Shown: one piece after another, positions 1-7,154 of the stretch
Position numbering within the stretch: position 1 is the stretch's first letter
Layout of the letters: every line of letters begins with the position of its first letter
Assembly (NCBI GenBank): GCA_902786815.1
Contig: CADADV010000008.1
Span: 1 to 64,000, forward strand
Direction of reading: 5' to 3'
Source of the DNA: an uncultured Eubacteriales bacterium
GTDB lineage: Bacteria > Bacillota > Clostridia > Peptostreptococcales > Anaerovoracaceae
DNA length: 64,000 bases
Made by a program: the position numbers and the translations under genes
Notes under the pieces: model-generated
What the model was told of the DNA's origin: nothing
What the model saw: only the letters and a program-made list of their open reading frames with translations
Database searches by the model: none

Positions 1-52
1 GAATCATTGCCGGCGACGAGGACGTAGCGAAGGTAATATCTGCATCCCCTCC

Positions 53-103
53 AATGAAAAGAGACTGTCACACTAATCACTTAGTGCAACAGCCCCTTTC
101 ATT
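53..103. repeat. Imperfect inverted repeat at the left edge
   Basis: The arms AATGAAA...CTGTCACACTAA (53-76) and TTAGTGCAACAG...TTTCATT (81-103) pair through most of their length around the loop TCAC, with a few mismatches and one bulge. The stretch 1-179 has no gene I can support: a stop-free frame runs through the repeat from base 3 to a TGA at 168-170 but matches nothing I recognise. The arms resemble the end sequences of degenerate insertion elements in Clostridia, or a bidirectional terminator for a gene outside the window. I cannot decide between these. Confidence 0.5.
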
Positions 104-179
104 TGATGGGAAGAGATTCGAACCCGAAAGGACCGCGCAGCTTATCACAAATTGCCATACAACATGTTGAAGAGAATCA

Positions 180-211
180 TTGTACAAATTTTCGCACAAT
201 TATAGTATAAT
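180..211 (+). promoter_or_regulatory. Possible promoter for the transaldolase gene
   Basis: A perfect TATAAT lies at 206-211. The only upstream match is TTGTAC at 180-185, with a 20-nt spacer that is longer than ideal, so the -35 element is uncertain. The surrounding DNA is AT-rich, and the next gene starts 75 nt downstream behind an AGGAGG at 272-277. Confidence 0.35.
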
Positions 212-285
212 TATGATAAGAGTAATTTTGCAGGAGTAAATTGCGGGAGAATGTACACTACTGATTTGAACAGGAGGAAACAGTT

Positions 286-939
286 ATGAGGTTATTTGTT
301 GATACAGCGAAGGTCGAAGAGATTCGAATGGCAAATGAAATGGGTGTGATCTGCGGGGTAACGACAAACCCGTCTCTGATCGCTAAAGCGGGAAGGGATT
401 TCAATGAAGTCATTCAGGAAATCACAACGATAATCGATGGACCGATCAGCGGGGAAGTTAAGGCAACGACGACGGATGCAAAAGGTATGATTGCTGAAGG
501 CCGTGAAATTGCAACGATCCATCCCAATATGGTCGTGAAAATTCCAATGACAGCGGAAGGACTGAAAGCAGTAAAAGTGCTGTCTGCAGAAGGCATAAAA
601 ACAAATGTAACGCTGATCTTTACAGCTAATCAGGCACTGCTCGCAGCCAGAGCAGGTGCGACATACGTTTCACCGTTCCTTGGCAGGCTGGATGACATTT
701 CCGTTCGCGGCGTTGATTTGATCCGAGAGATTGCAGAAATCTTCCGTATTTCCGACATACAAACCGAGATCATCTGCGCGAGCGTACGTAATCCGATGCA
801 TGTGACAGACTGTGCGCTGGCCGGCGGTCATATAGCAACCGTTCCGTTCAAGGTAATTGAACAGATGACACATCATCCGCTGACAGATATCGGAATCGAG
901 AAATTCCAGGCGGACTACAAGGCCGTTTTCGGAGAATAA
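286..939 (+). CDS. fsa: Transaldolase / fructose-6-phosphate aldolase family protein
   Basis: A 217-residue single-domain TIM-barrel protein of the short (TalC/MipB/FSA) transaldolase subfamily, which is about 215-220 residues long. The start [13 protein letters not shown], the GVTTNPSL motif near residue 24 and the VVKIPMT motif with the Schiff-base lysine at about residue 85 are all present. It is cytosolic and either transfers dihydroxyacetone units in the non-oxidative pentose phosphate pathway or performs aldol cleavage of fructose 6-phosphate; sequence alone does not separate the two. The start is fixed by AGGAGG at 272-277, 8 nt upstream. It appears monocistronic, with its own terminator 20 nt downstream. 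Confidence 0.93.
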   Translation: MRLFVDTAKVEEIRMANEMGVICGVTTNPSLIAKAGRDFNEVIQEITTIIDGPISGEVKATTTDAKGMIAEGREIATIHPNMVVKIPMTAEGLKAVKVLSAEGIKTNVTLIFTANQALLAARAGATYVSPFLGRLDDISVRGVDLIREIAEIFRISDIQTEIICASVRNPMHVTDCALAGGHIATVPFKVIEQMTHHPLTDIGIEKFQADYKAVFGE

Positions 940-958
940 GCCAAACTGTTAGAAGTGT

Positions 959-985
959 CCCGGCAAGCAATCGCCGGGATTTTTC
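959..985 (+). terminator. Rho-independent terminator after the transaldolase gene
   Basis: The stem CCCGGC (959-964) pairs with GCCGGG (973-978) around an 8-nt loop and is followed by ATTTTTC. It separates the transaldolase gene from the next promoter. Confidence 0.85.
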
Positions 986-1023
986 TATGGGATCGGAACG
1001 CGAAGCCGAGACCGTAACCTGTA

Positions 1024-1053
1024 TTTACAGTAGGCGCACGAATATCGTATAAT
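1024..1053 (+). promoter_or_regulatory. Sigma-A-type promoter for the lipid kinase gene
   Basis: TTTACA (1024-1029), an 18-nt spacer and TATAAT (1048-1053). Transcription would start near 1060, about 37 nt ahead of the chosen ATG at 1097 and its CAGGAG site. This also argues against using the in-frame upstream ATG at 1064, which would lie nearly at the mRNA 5' end. Confidence 0.7.
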
Positions 1054-1096
1054 CAATGAAAGAGTGCGCATTATCAATATCTGTCAGGAGCAAACC

Positions 1097-2062
1097 ATGA
1101 AATACTATTTCATTCTGAATCCGGAATCGGGAAACAAAAAACACAAGAACGATATTCTTCGTGAGATCCGTGACGCCGCCCAAAAGCACGATATTGATTT
1201 TGAAGTGTATTTTACCCGTGCGCAGGGAGATGCGGTGAATTATGTCCGCAAACAGTGTGAAATCCACGCAAAGGCAGCAGACGGCGCTGAATCGGAACCT
1301 ATACGGATCATCGGGTGCGGCGGAGACGGCACCGTGAATGAACTCGTGAACGGCGCCTTTGGATTTGAAAATGTGGAAATCGGCGTGATCCCGCAGGGAA
1401 CCGGAAACGACTATATCCGAAATTACGGGGATCCAAAGCAATTTCTCAGTGTGGAGAATCAGATGCTGGGTGAGAGCAGACCGAGCGATTTGATCGAGTT
1501 CCGGACAGAGTCCGATGGAAACGAGATCTGCGCATACTGTGCCAATATGTTCAATATAGGCTTCGACTGCAATGTGGTCCATATGACGGATAAAATCAAG
1601 CAATGGCCTGTATTCAGCGGTTCTATGGCCTATCTGGCTTCCGTGTTCATCACTCTCGCAGGAAAGAAAGAGACGAGTCTTCGGATCGAATATGAGGACG
1701 GCACCGTCTACGATGATAACGTGCTGCTCATTTCCATTGCCAACGGATGTTTTTGCGGCGGCGGCATCAAAGGCGTTCCGAGATCAGTCCTCGATGATGG
1801 ACTCATGGATGTGAGTCTGGTCAGAGGCGGCGTGACACGGCGTTATTTCGTTAGTTTGTTCCCCAAATATCAAAAGGGGACCCATCTGGAGGATCCGCGC
1901 ATTCAGGGTGTGATCGATTACAGACAAGAAAAAGAACTGACCGTCACAGCCAATCAGGGGCCGCTGCAGCTGTGCATCGACGGTGAGATCCGGACCTGTG
2001 GGAAAGTATCATTCCGTGTCGTACCGAAGGCCATACGTTTCATTGTCCCGCATGGTCTGTAG
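1097..2062 (+). CDS. Diacylglycerol/sphingosine kinase-family protein (YegS/DgkB-like)
   Basis: A 321-residue cytosolic lipid-kinase-fold protein. The catalytic-domain signatures are clear: NPESGNKK near residue 8, GGDGT at about 75-79 and GTGND at about 101-105. The C-terminal part carries the usual beta-sandwich end with LCIDGE. Relatives phosphorylate diacylglycerol so that it re-enters phospholipid synthesis (DgkB), or act on other lipids (YegS), so the substrate is not certain. I place the start at 1097, behind CAGGAG at 1085-1090, rather than at the in-frame ATG at 1064. It stands alone, with its own promoter, and converges on a - strand tRNA. Confidence 0.85.
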   Translation: MKYYFILNPESGNKKHKNDILREIRDAAQKHDIDFEVYFTRAQGDAVNYVRKQCEIHAKAADGAESEPIRIIGCGGDGTVNELVNGAFGFENVEIGVIPQGTGNDYIRNYGDPKQFLSVENQMLGESRPSDLIEFRTESDGNEICAYCANMFNIGFDCNVVHMTDKIKQWPVFSGSMAYLASVFITLAGKKETSLRIEYEDGTVYDDNVLLISIANGCFCGGGIKGVPRSVLDDGLMDVSLVRGGVTRRYFVSLFPKYQKGTHLEDPRIQGVIDYRQEKELTVTANQGPLQLCIDGEIRTCGKVSFRVVPKAIRFIVPHGL

Positions 2063-2082
2063 AATAAGACAAAAAATAAAAA

Positions 2083-2157
2083 TGGCGCCCCCAGCCGGAA
2101 TCGAACCAGCAACGCATCCTTCGGAGGGATGTGTTATATCCATTTAACTATGAGGGC
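2083..2157 (-). tRNA. tRNA-Arg (anticodon CCG)
   Basis: On the - strand the cloverleaf is complete. Acceptor GCCCTCA pairs with TGGGGGC; the D-arm stem is GTTA/TAAC; the anticodon stem CATCC/GGATG encloses the loop CTCCGAA, giving anticodon CCG, which reads CGG. The T-arm stem is GCTGG/CCGGC with loop TTCGATT. The discriminator is G, and CCA is encoded. Length is 75 nt. Confidence 0.95.
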
Positions 2158-2177
2158 GCGTTAGACGCGATGGGACT

Positions 2178-2206
2178 ATTGTAAACGCAACAGACAAAAA
2201 AAGCAA
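2178..2206 (-). promoter_or_regulatory. Promoter for tRNA-Arg
   Basis: Read on the - strand: TTGCTT (2206-2201), a 17-nt spacer and TACAAT (2183-2178). The predicted start is about 15 nt upstream of the mature tRNA 5' end at 2157. Confidence 0.6.
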
Positions 2207-2270
2207 ATCATATCTTCAAAAAATATGCTATCATTATGAATGATCTTCAAAAAACGAAAGGAATCCAACG

Positions 2271-3116
2271 ATGAAAAGAAAGATCGATCTGATCGTATTT
2301 GACCCGGCAGGCAATACCACACTAATGGTGCTCACGCCTGTTCAGAAAGAAGAATACGCCGAAGTAGCTAAGAAACTGTTGGAAATCGACTTTGGTCCGG
2401 AGTGCAGCTGGCGGGATGTTGCTTACGGCGAGCAGGTTTCCTATGTGCTGGAGGGAGATGCTCCGCGCATGGATATGTGCGGACTGGAGTTTTGCGGCAA
2501 TGCATCCAGATCTTTTGCATACTACAGGGTCATATTCCTTGGAGAAGGGGAGGACGCAGGGGACGGCAGGAAAAAGATCGAAGTCAGTGTCAGCGGCTGT
2601 GATCACCCACTGACAGCAGTGGTTGATCCGGAAAATCAGGATTCTGTTATTCAGATGCCGCTTCCGGCAGAAGTCCGCATGATCGACACCGCCCCGGCAG
2701 GCGTGGAAGGGGAGCATCCCTTTGTCATTTTCGACGGAATTTCCCACCTGGTGATCAAGGGAGAAGAGCCGGACGCCGACAGGTTCGCCCGCATCAAGGA
2801 TTATTTCTACAAAGAAATCGATCCGGGCATGGATGCTTTTGGAGTCATGTTCATCAATGAGGAGAAGGACCTGATGTCCCCGGTCGTTTATGTACGCGAT
2901 GTGGACACAACCTATTTCGAAGGCAGCTGCGCTTCAGGTACTGCGGCAGCCTCTGTTGCAAAGGCAGTCAGTGAACCGGACGGTACATACGGGTATGTCT
3001 TCCGGCAGCCGGACGGCACGCTTAATTCCGCAGTAACGAAACATGACGGGAAATTCACAGAAGTGAAACTCGGAGGCATTATCGAAATGACAGATATCCT
3101 CCATGTAGAAATATAG
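2271..3116 (+). CDS. DapF-fold amino-acid racemase/epimerase-like protein
   Basis: A 281-residue protein of the diaminopimelate epimerase/PrpF/histidine racemase fold. Two cysteines sit where the catalytic thiol pair of DapF belongs: Cys75 in GLEFCGNASR and Cys220 in EGSCASGTAA. The pattern around the first Cys (CGLEFCGNASRSF) differs from classical DapF, and the protein resembles the DapF-like paralogs that include characterised histidine racemases (CntK of Staphylococcus, the Fusobacterium enzyme). The product is therefore better called a PLP-independent racemase of unknown substrate than DapF. AAAGGA lies 8 nt before the ATG. The next gene, an aminopeptidase, starts 37 nt downstream, so the two may form a peptide/amino-acid utilisation unit. 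Confidence 0.7.
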   Translation: MKRKIDLIVFDPAGNTTLMVLTPVQKEEYAEVAKKLLEIDFGPECSWRDVAYGEQVSYVLEGDAPRMDMCGLEFCGNASRSFAYYRVIFLGEGEDAGDGRKKIEVSVSGCDHPLTAVVDPENQDSVIQMPLPAEVRMIDTAPAGVEGEHPFVIFDGISHLVIKGEEPDADRFARIKDYFYKEIDPGMDAFGVMFINEEKDLMSPVVYVRDVDTTYFEGSCASGTAAASVAKAVSEPDGTYGYVFRQPDGTLNSAVTKHDGKFTEVKLGGIIEMTDILHVEI

Positions 3117-3153
3117 ACCTGTAGAATTATAGACTTAGAGAGGAAAGAGAAGA

Positions 3154-4263
3154 ATGGACCCAAGAATCAAGAAACTGGCAGATTTACTCATTGACTACTC
3201 CTGCGACGTACAGCCGGGAGAAAAGGTGCTCATAGACTATGAAGGCGAATGTTCCAAAAACCTCGCCCGTCAGCTGATCAAGAATGTATATGCCAAGGGA
3301 GGGCTCCCATACGCGCAGATCCGGGACGCCGCGATCACGCGGGAGATCCTGCTGGAATGCACGGAGGAGCAGATCAAATTCAAAGATGAAATCGATCTGG
3401 CGCAGATGAAGGGCATGCAGGCGTATATTGCGATTCGCGCAGGAAATAACACTGCTGAGCTTTCCGACGTGCCGTCAGAGAAACTGAATCTCTACAACAG
3501 ACTGACCCAGCCGACCCTGGACTACCGGGTCAATGAAACCAAGTGGGTCGTGCTCCGTTATCCGAACTACTCTATGGCGCAGCTTGCAGGCAGCAGCCTG
3601 GAGAAGTTTGAGGATTTCTATTTTGACGTATGCACGCTGGATTACAAGAAGATGAGCAAGGCGATGGATCCGCTGGTCGATTTGATGAACCGGACGGACA
3701 AGGTCCACATCGAAGGGCCGGGAACGGATCTTACTTTCTCGATCAAAGGCATCGGCGCAGTCAAGTGCGACGGCAGAATGAATATTCCGGACGGAGAGGT
3801 ATACACAGCACCTGTGAGGGAGTCCATGAACGGCGTGATATCCTATAATACGCCTTCAGAAGAGCAGGGCTTCACCTATGAAAATATTGTGTTCGAAGTC
3901 AAAGACGGCAAGATCGTCAAAGCGACATCGAACGATGACAAGAAGATCAATGATCTGCTGGATGTGGATGAGGGAGCGAGATACTTCGGAGAGTTTGCGC
4001 TCGGCGTTAATCCGTTCATTCTCCACCCAATGAAGGACACTTTGTTTGACGAGAAAATAGCAGGTTCATTCCATCTGACCCCGGGCATGTGCTATGAAGA
4101 CGCCCCGAACGGAAACACCTCGGCAAACCACTGGGATCTTGTGATGATCCAGAGGCCGGAATACGGCGGAGGCAGGATCTGGTTCGACGATGTTCTGATC
4201 CGTGAAGACGGGATCTTCGTACTGCCGGAGCTTGCGGGGCTGAATCCGGAGAATCTGAAGTAG
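3154..4263 (+). CDS. M29-family aminopeptidase (AmpS/PepS-like)
   Basis: A 369-residue cytosolic metallo-aminopeptidase of peptidase family M29, whose usual length is about 370-410. Metal ligands inferred from family position are Glu215 in DGEVYTAP, Glu280 in FGEFALGVN, His307 in GSFHL, and His326 with Asp328 in NHWDLV. The N-terminal half carries the ADLLIDYSCDVQPGEKVLI segment seen in this family. It removes N-terminal residues from peptides using cobalt, zinc or manganese. A GAGAGGAAAGAG stretch precedes the ATG. It is followed 9 nt later by a TetR gene and preceded by the racemase-like gene. Confidence 0.88.
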   Translation: MDPRIKKLADLLIDYSCDVQPGEKVLIDYEGECSKNLARQLIKNVYAKGGLPYAQIRDAAITREILLECTEEQIKFKDEIDLAQMKGMQAYIAIRAGNNTAELSDVPSEKLNLYNRLTQPTLDYRVNETKWVVLRYPNYSMAQLAGSSLEKFEDFYFDVCTLDYKKMSKAMDPLVDLMNRTDKVHIEGPGTDLTFSIKGIGAVKCDGRMNIPDGEVYTAPVRESMNGVISYNTPSEEQGFTYENIVFEVKDGKIVKATSNDDKKINDLLDVDEGARYFGEFALGVNPFILHPMKDTLFDEKIAGSFHLTPGMCYEDAPNGNTSANHWDLVMIQRPEYGGGRIWFDDVLIREDGIFVLPELAGLNPENLK

Positions 4264-4272
4264 GAAAAGGCT

Positions 4273-4833
4273 ATGGCAAACTTTACGGAACGGGCGATCA
4301 TTGAAACACTCAATGAAATGCTGAAAAAGCATCCCATCGACAAGATCACAGTCAAGGACCTGACAGAAGAGTGCGGAATCTCGAGGAACACGTTTTATTA
4401 TCATTTCCACGATCTGTACGAAGTGTTGACAAAGACATTTCTGCATGAACTTGATGCGATACTGCAATCGCATCATGAAGAGGAATCATGGGAGCAGACA
4501 TTCATTGAACTTCTGAGCTACATTTATGAAAACAAAGCTGCAATCAATCATGTTTACTGGTCTGTAGACAGTGATGCACTTGACAGATTCCTGGGAGAAG
4601 TAGTATATAATTATACACGTGGAATAGTTGAGGAGGAGAGCGGCAAAGGCCGCTTCCATGAAAGGACGATATCCCTTGCGGCGGATTTCTACAAAAACGC
4701 GCTGCTGGGAGCGGTCCTGGGCTGGATCGAAAATGACATGAAGGAGAGTCCGGAGGAACTTGCGCATCTGTACAACAGTGTGTTCAAAGGGACGATCGAC
4801 AGTCTTCTTTCCAGTATCGAACGCGTCGTATGA
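4273..4833 (+). CDS. TetR/AcrR-family transcriptional regulator
   Basis: A 186-residue regulator. The N-terminal helix-turn-helix spans about residues 24-50 (DKITVKDLTEECGISRNTFYYHF, described as two halves around CGIS), followed by a helical ligand-binding domain with an aromatic and acidic C-terminal half. The 9-nt gap from the aminopeptidase suggests co-transcription with it. The strong palindrome 70 nt downstream, at the promoter of the MMPL operon, is the likely operator, so the simplest model is a local repressor of the envelope transporter. No SD is obvious beyond GGAAAAGG before the ATG. Confidence 0.88.
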   Translation: MANFTERAIIETLNEMLKKHPIDKITVKDLTEECGISRNTFYYHFHDLYEVLTKTFLHELDAILQSHHEEESWEQTFIELLSYIYENKAAINHVYWSVDSDALDRFLGEVVYNYTRGIVEEESGKGRFHERTISLAADFYKNALLGAVLGWIENDMKESPEELAHLYNSVFKGTIDSLLSSIERVV

Positions 4834-4900
4834 AGGAATGCAGTGAGGCAATGCATTCTGAAAGCGTCAGGTGATCTGAGTTTATATTTGGACAAATCAG

Positions 4901-4929
4901 TTAGAGTGCACAAAATTTGTACACTCTAA
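4901..4929. promoter_or_regulatory. Palindromic operator candidate for the TetR regulator
   Basis: The half-sites TTAGAGTGCACAAA (4901-4914) and TTTGTACACTCTAA (4916-4929) match at 13 of 14 positions about a single central A. The right half contains the -35 element of the promoter reading into the MMPL gene. A second, shorter dyad TTGTGT/ATACAA follows at 4935-4946 over the -10. The arrangement is the standard one for repression by a dimeric TetR protein. The hairpin could alternatively act as a terminator for the upstream genes, since TTTTATT follows it. Confidence 0.65.
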
Positions 4930-4945
4930 TTTTATTGTGTATACA
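4917..4945 (+). promoter_or_regulatory. Promoter for the MMPL/heptad-repeat operon
   Basis: TTGTAC (4917-4922), a 17-nt spacer and TATACA (4940-4945). Both hexamers lie inside or beside inverted repeats, as expected for an operator-controlled promoter. Confidence 0.55.
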
Positions 4946-5030
4946 AAGTCCAAGGGGCTTTTGGTAGTATTACACTGCGGCAAAGCAAAAAAATATGACA
5001 TGAAGGATACAGGCTTTCTGGAGGAGGGAA

Positions 5031-7154
5031 ATGCTTAAGTTCGGACGAGCTGTAGTGAAAAAAAGAATCATCATCCTGATTATCGGACTAGTTCTTCTGG
5101 TTCCGTCTGCGATCGGATTTCTGAAAACAGGCGTAAACTATGACGTTCTGCTGTATTTACCTGATTCCATGGAAACGGTGCAGGGACAGGATATCCTGCT
5201 TGACGAATTTGACAAGGGCGGCTTCGCCATGGTCATGTTCAAAGGGATGGACAACAAGGATATCGACAAGTGCTGCCGGAAGATCGAGAAGATCGATCAT
5301 GTGGACAGCGTGATTTCCTATGACACACTTCTCGGTCCGCAGATCCCTGATATGATCATGCCCGGGGATATCCGGGAAATCTACGAAGATAAAGACGATG
5401 ACACGACCCTCGCAGCAGTATTCTTCAATACGCCGACGTCGGATGAAGGCTCTATTCGGGCGGTGCAGGAGATCCGCAAAGAGTGCGGCAAGCAGTGCTA
5501 TGTCAGCGGCATGAGTGCTTTTGTAACAGACCTGAAGGAAGTTTCAGAGCACGAGGAACCGATCTATGTCGCTATCGCCGTGGTTCTGGCAACACTTCTG
5601 ATGGCGCTGCTGATGGATTCTGCATTCGTATCCGTCGTGTTTGTCCTGGGCATCGGCATGGCCATCATTTTCAACATGGGCAGCAATCTTTTCCTCGGAG
5701 AAATCTCTTATATCACAAAGGCAATCGCGGCTGTTCTCCAGTTGGCCGTCACCATGGACTACTCCATCTTCCTATGGCACAGCTATGAGGAGCACAGGTT
5801 CGATCTCGGAATGGATCGGGAGGAGGCCATGGCAAACGCCATTGCCAAGACGCTCGTATCCGTAACGGGCAGTTCCGTTACGACCATCGCAGGATTTTTG
5901 GCTCTTTGCTTCATGACTTTCACCTTGGGACTGAATCTGGGCATCGTTATGGCCAAGGGCGTGCTGCTTGGCGTTATAACAAGTGTCACGATCCTTCCGG
6001 CGCTGATCCTCGGTTTTGAAAAACCGATTTTCAAGACAAAGCATAAACCGCTGATGATCGACTTCAAGCCGCTTTCCGGATTCATCGTCAGGAGACCGGC
6101 TTTGTTCCTGATCATCTTCCTGGTGCTTCTGGGACCGGCGTTCTTCGGATATACCCATACAGAGACTTACTACAAACTGGATGAAGGCGTCCCGCAAGAT
6201 CTGCCGTTCGCAGTTTCCAATGAGATGCTGCGGGAGGATTTCGGTATTGCCACGCAGCATATGATCCTGATGGATTCAGATATCCCGCAGAAAGAAGTGC
6301 GGGAAATGATGAAGGACATCGAGGATGTGGACGGCGTCAAGGCGGTTCTGGGAATGCAGAGCGTGCTCGGTCCGTCCGTGCCGCAGGAGATCCTGCCGTC
6401 CGCGCTGGAGGGGACGCTGGTCAGCGATAATCACCAGCTGCTTCTGGTCACGACAGAATATGAGGTTGCCAGCGATGAGATCTATAATCAGCTTGTACAG
6501 ATCAACGATATCATCAAGAGCCACGACAAAGACAGTCTGCTCATCGGCGAATCTGCATGCACAAAGGATCTGATCGATGTGACTGACAGGGACTTCAGGA
6601 TCGTAACGACCGTTTCCGTAGGCGCGATTTTCCTGATCATACTCTTCGTACTGCAGTCGCTGTCCCTGCCGTTTATTCTGGTAGGATGTATTGAACTGGC
6701 TATTTTCATCAATCTCGGCATTCCGTTCTATACAGGAACGGTCATGTCATTCATCGATTCGATCTGCATCAGTACGATACAGCTCGGCGCGACTGTCGAC
6801 TACGCGATCTTGTTTACCAACCGATATAAACGGGAGCGAAACAACGGTCTCAACAGCAGTCAGGCTGTCATGATCGCACATTCTAGGACCATGCCGTCTG
6901 TCTGTGTCAGCGCGATCGGTTTCTTCGCTGCCACATTCGGCGTGTCCGTTTATTCAGATATAGATATCATCAGCTCCATGGTCTTCTATATGGCCAGAGG
7001 AGCCGCGGTCAGTATGCTGGTAGTTATGTTCATTCTGCCTGCGCTGATCGTACTGTTTGATAAACTGATCATCAAGACCAGCAAAGGCTTTGAAAATGTA
7101 GAAGGCGCATTCCACTACGGGCGCCTCAGCAAGGAGGGAAATACAGATGACTAA
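5031..7154 (+). CDS. MMPL/RND-family membrane transporter
   Basis: A 707-residue polytopic membrane protein with the internal duplication of the MMPL/RND fold. TM1 lies near residues 14-32. An extracytoplasmic domain of about 140 residues is followed by a cluster of five helices (about 180-330), including the VLQLAVTMDYSIFLW segment, then a second copy with TM near 350, a second external domain and a final cluster with the matching QLGATVDYAILFTNRY segment. Family members export lipids or hydrophobic compounds using proton flux through the paired acidic TM4/TM10 segments; the conserved Asp is present in both (TMDYS and TVDYA). GGAGGG lies just before the ATG. It overlaps the next gene by 8 nt, so the two are translationally coupled. 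Confidence 0.88.
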   Translation: MLKFGRAVVKKRIIILIIGLVLLVPSAIGFLKTGVNYDVLLYLPDSMETVQGQDILLDEFDKGGFAMVMFKGMDNKDIDKCCRKIEKIDHVDSVISYDTLLGPQIPDMIMPGDIREIYEDKDDDTTLAAVFFNTPTSDEGSIRAVQEIRKECGKQCYVSGMSAFVTDLKEVSEHEEPIYVAIAVVLATLLMALLMDSAFVSVVFVLGIGMAIIFNMGSNLFLGEISYITKAIAAVLQLAVTMDYSIFLWHSYEEHRFDLGMDREEAMANAIAKTLVSVTGSSVTTIAGFLALCFMTFTLGLNLGIVMAKGVLLGVITSVTILPALILGFEKPIFKTKHKPLMIDFKPLSGFIVRRPALFLIIFLVLLGPAFFGYTHTETYYKLDEGVPQDLPFAVSNEMLREDFGIATQHMILMDSDIPQKEVREMMKDIEDVDGVKAVLGMQSVLGPSVPQEILPSALEGTLVSDNHQLLLVTTEYEVASDEIYNQLVQINDIIKSHDKDSLLIGESACTKDLIDVTDRDFRIVTTVSVGAIFLIILFVLQSLSLPFILVGCIELAIFINLGIPFYTGTVMSFIDSICISTIQLGATVDYAILFTNRYKRERNNGLNSSQAVMIAHSRTMPSVCVSAIGFFAATFGVSVYSDIDIISSMVFYMARGAAVSMLVVMFILPALIVLFDKLIIKTSKGFENVEGAFHYGRLSKEGNTDD

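Noticed and set aside
110..150. Possible tRNA gene on the - strand (TTCGAATC T-loop consensus)
   Set aside because: The bases flanking the T-loop do not form a 5-bp stem, and there is no acceptor stem, anticodon arm or CCA in the right place. At most it is a remnant.
3..170. Open reading frame entering from the left edge
   Set aside because: It runs through the inverted repeat and gives no recognisable protein segment. An open frame of 55 codons is expected by chance.
2392..2613. Short overlapping frames inside the racemase-like gene
   Set aside because: They lie wholly inside a gene with clear family motifs and have no ribosome sites of their own.
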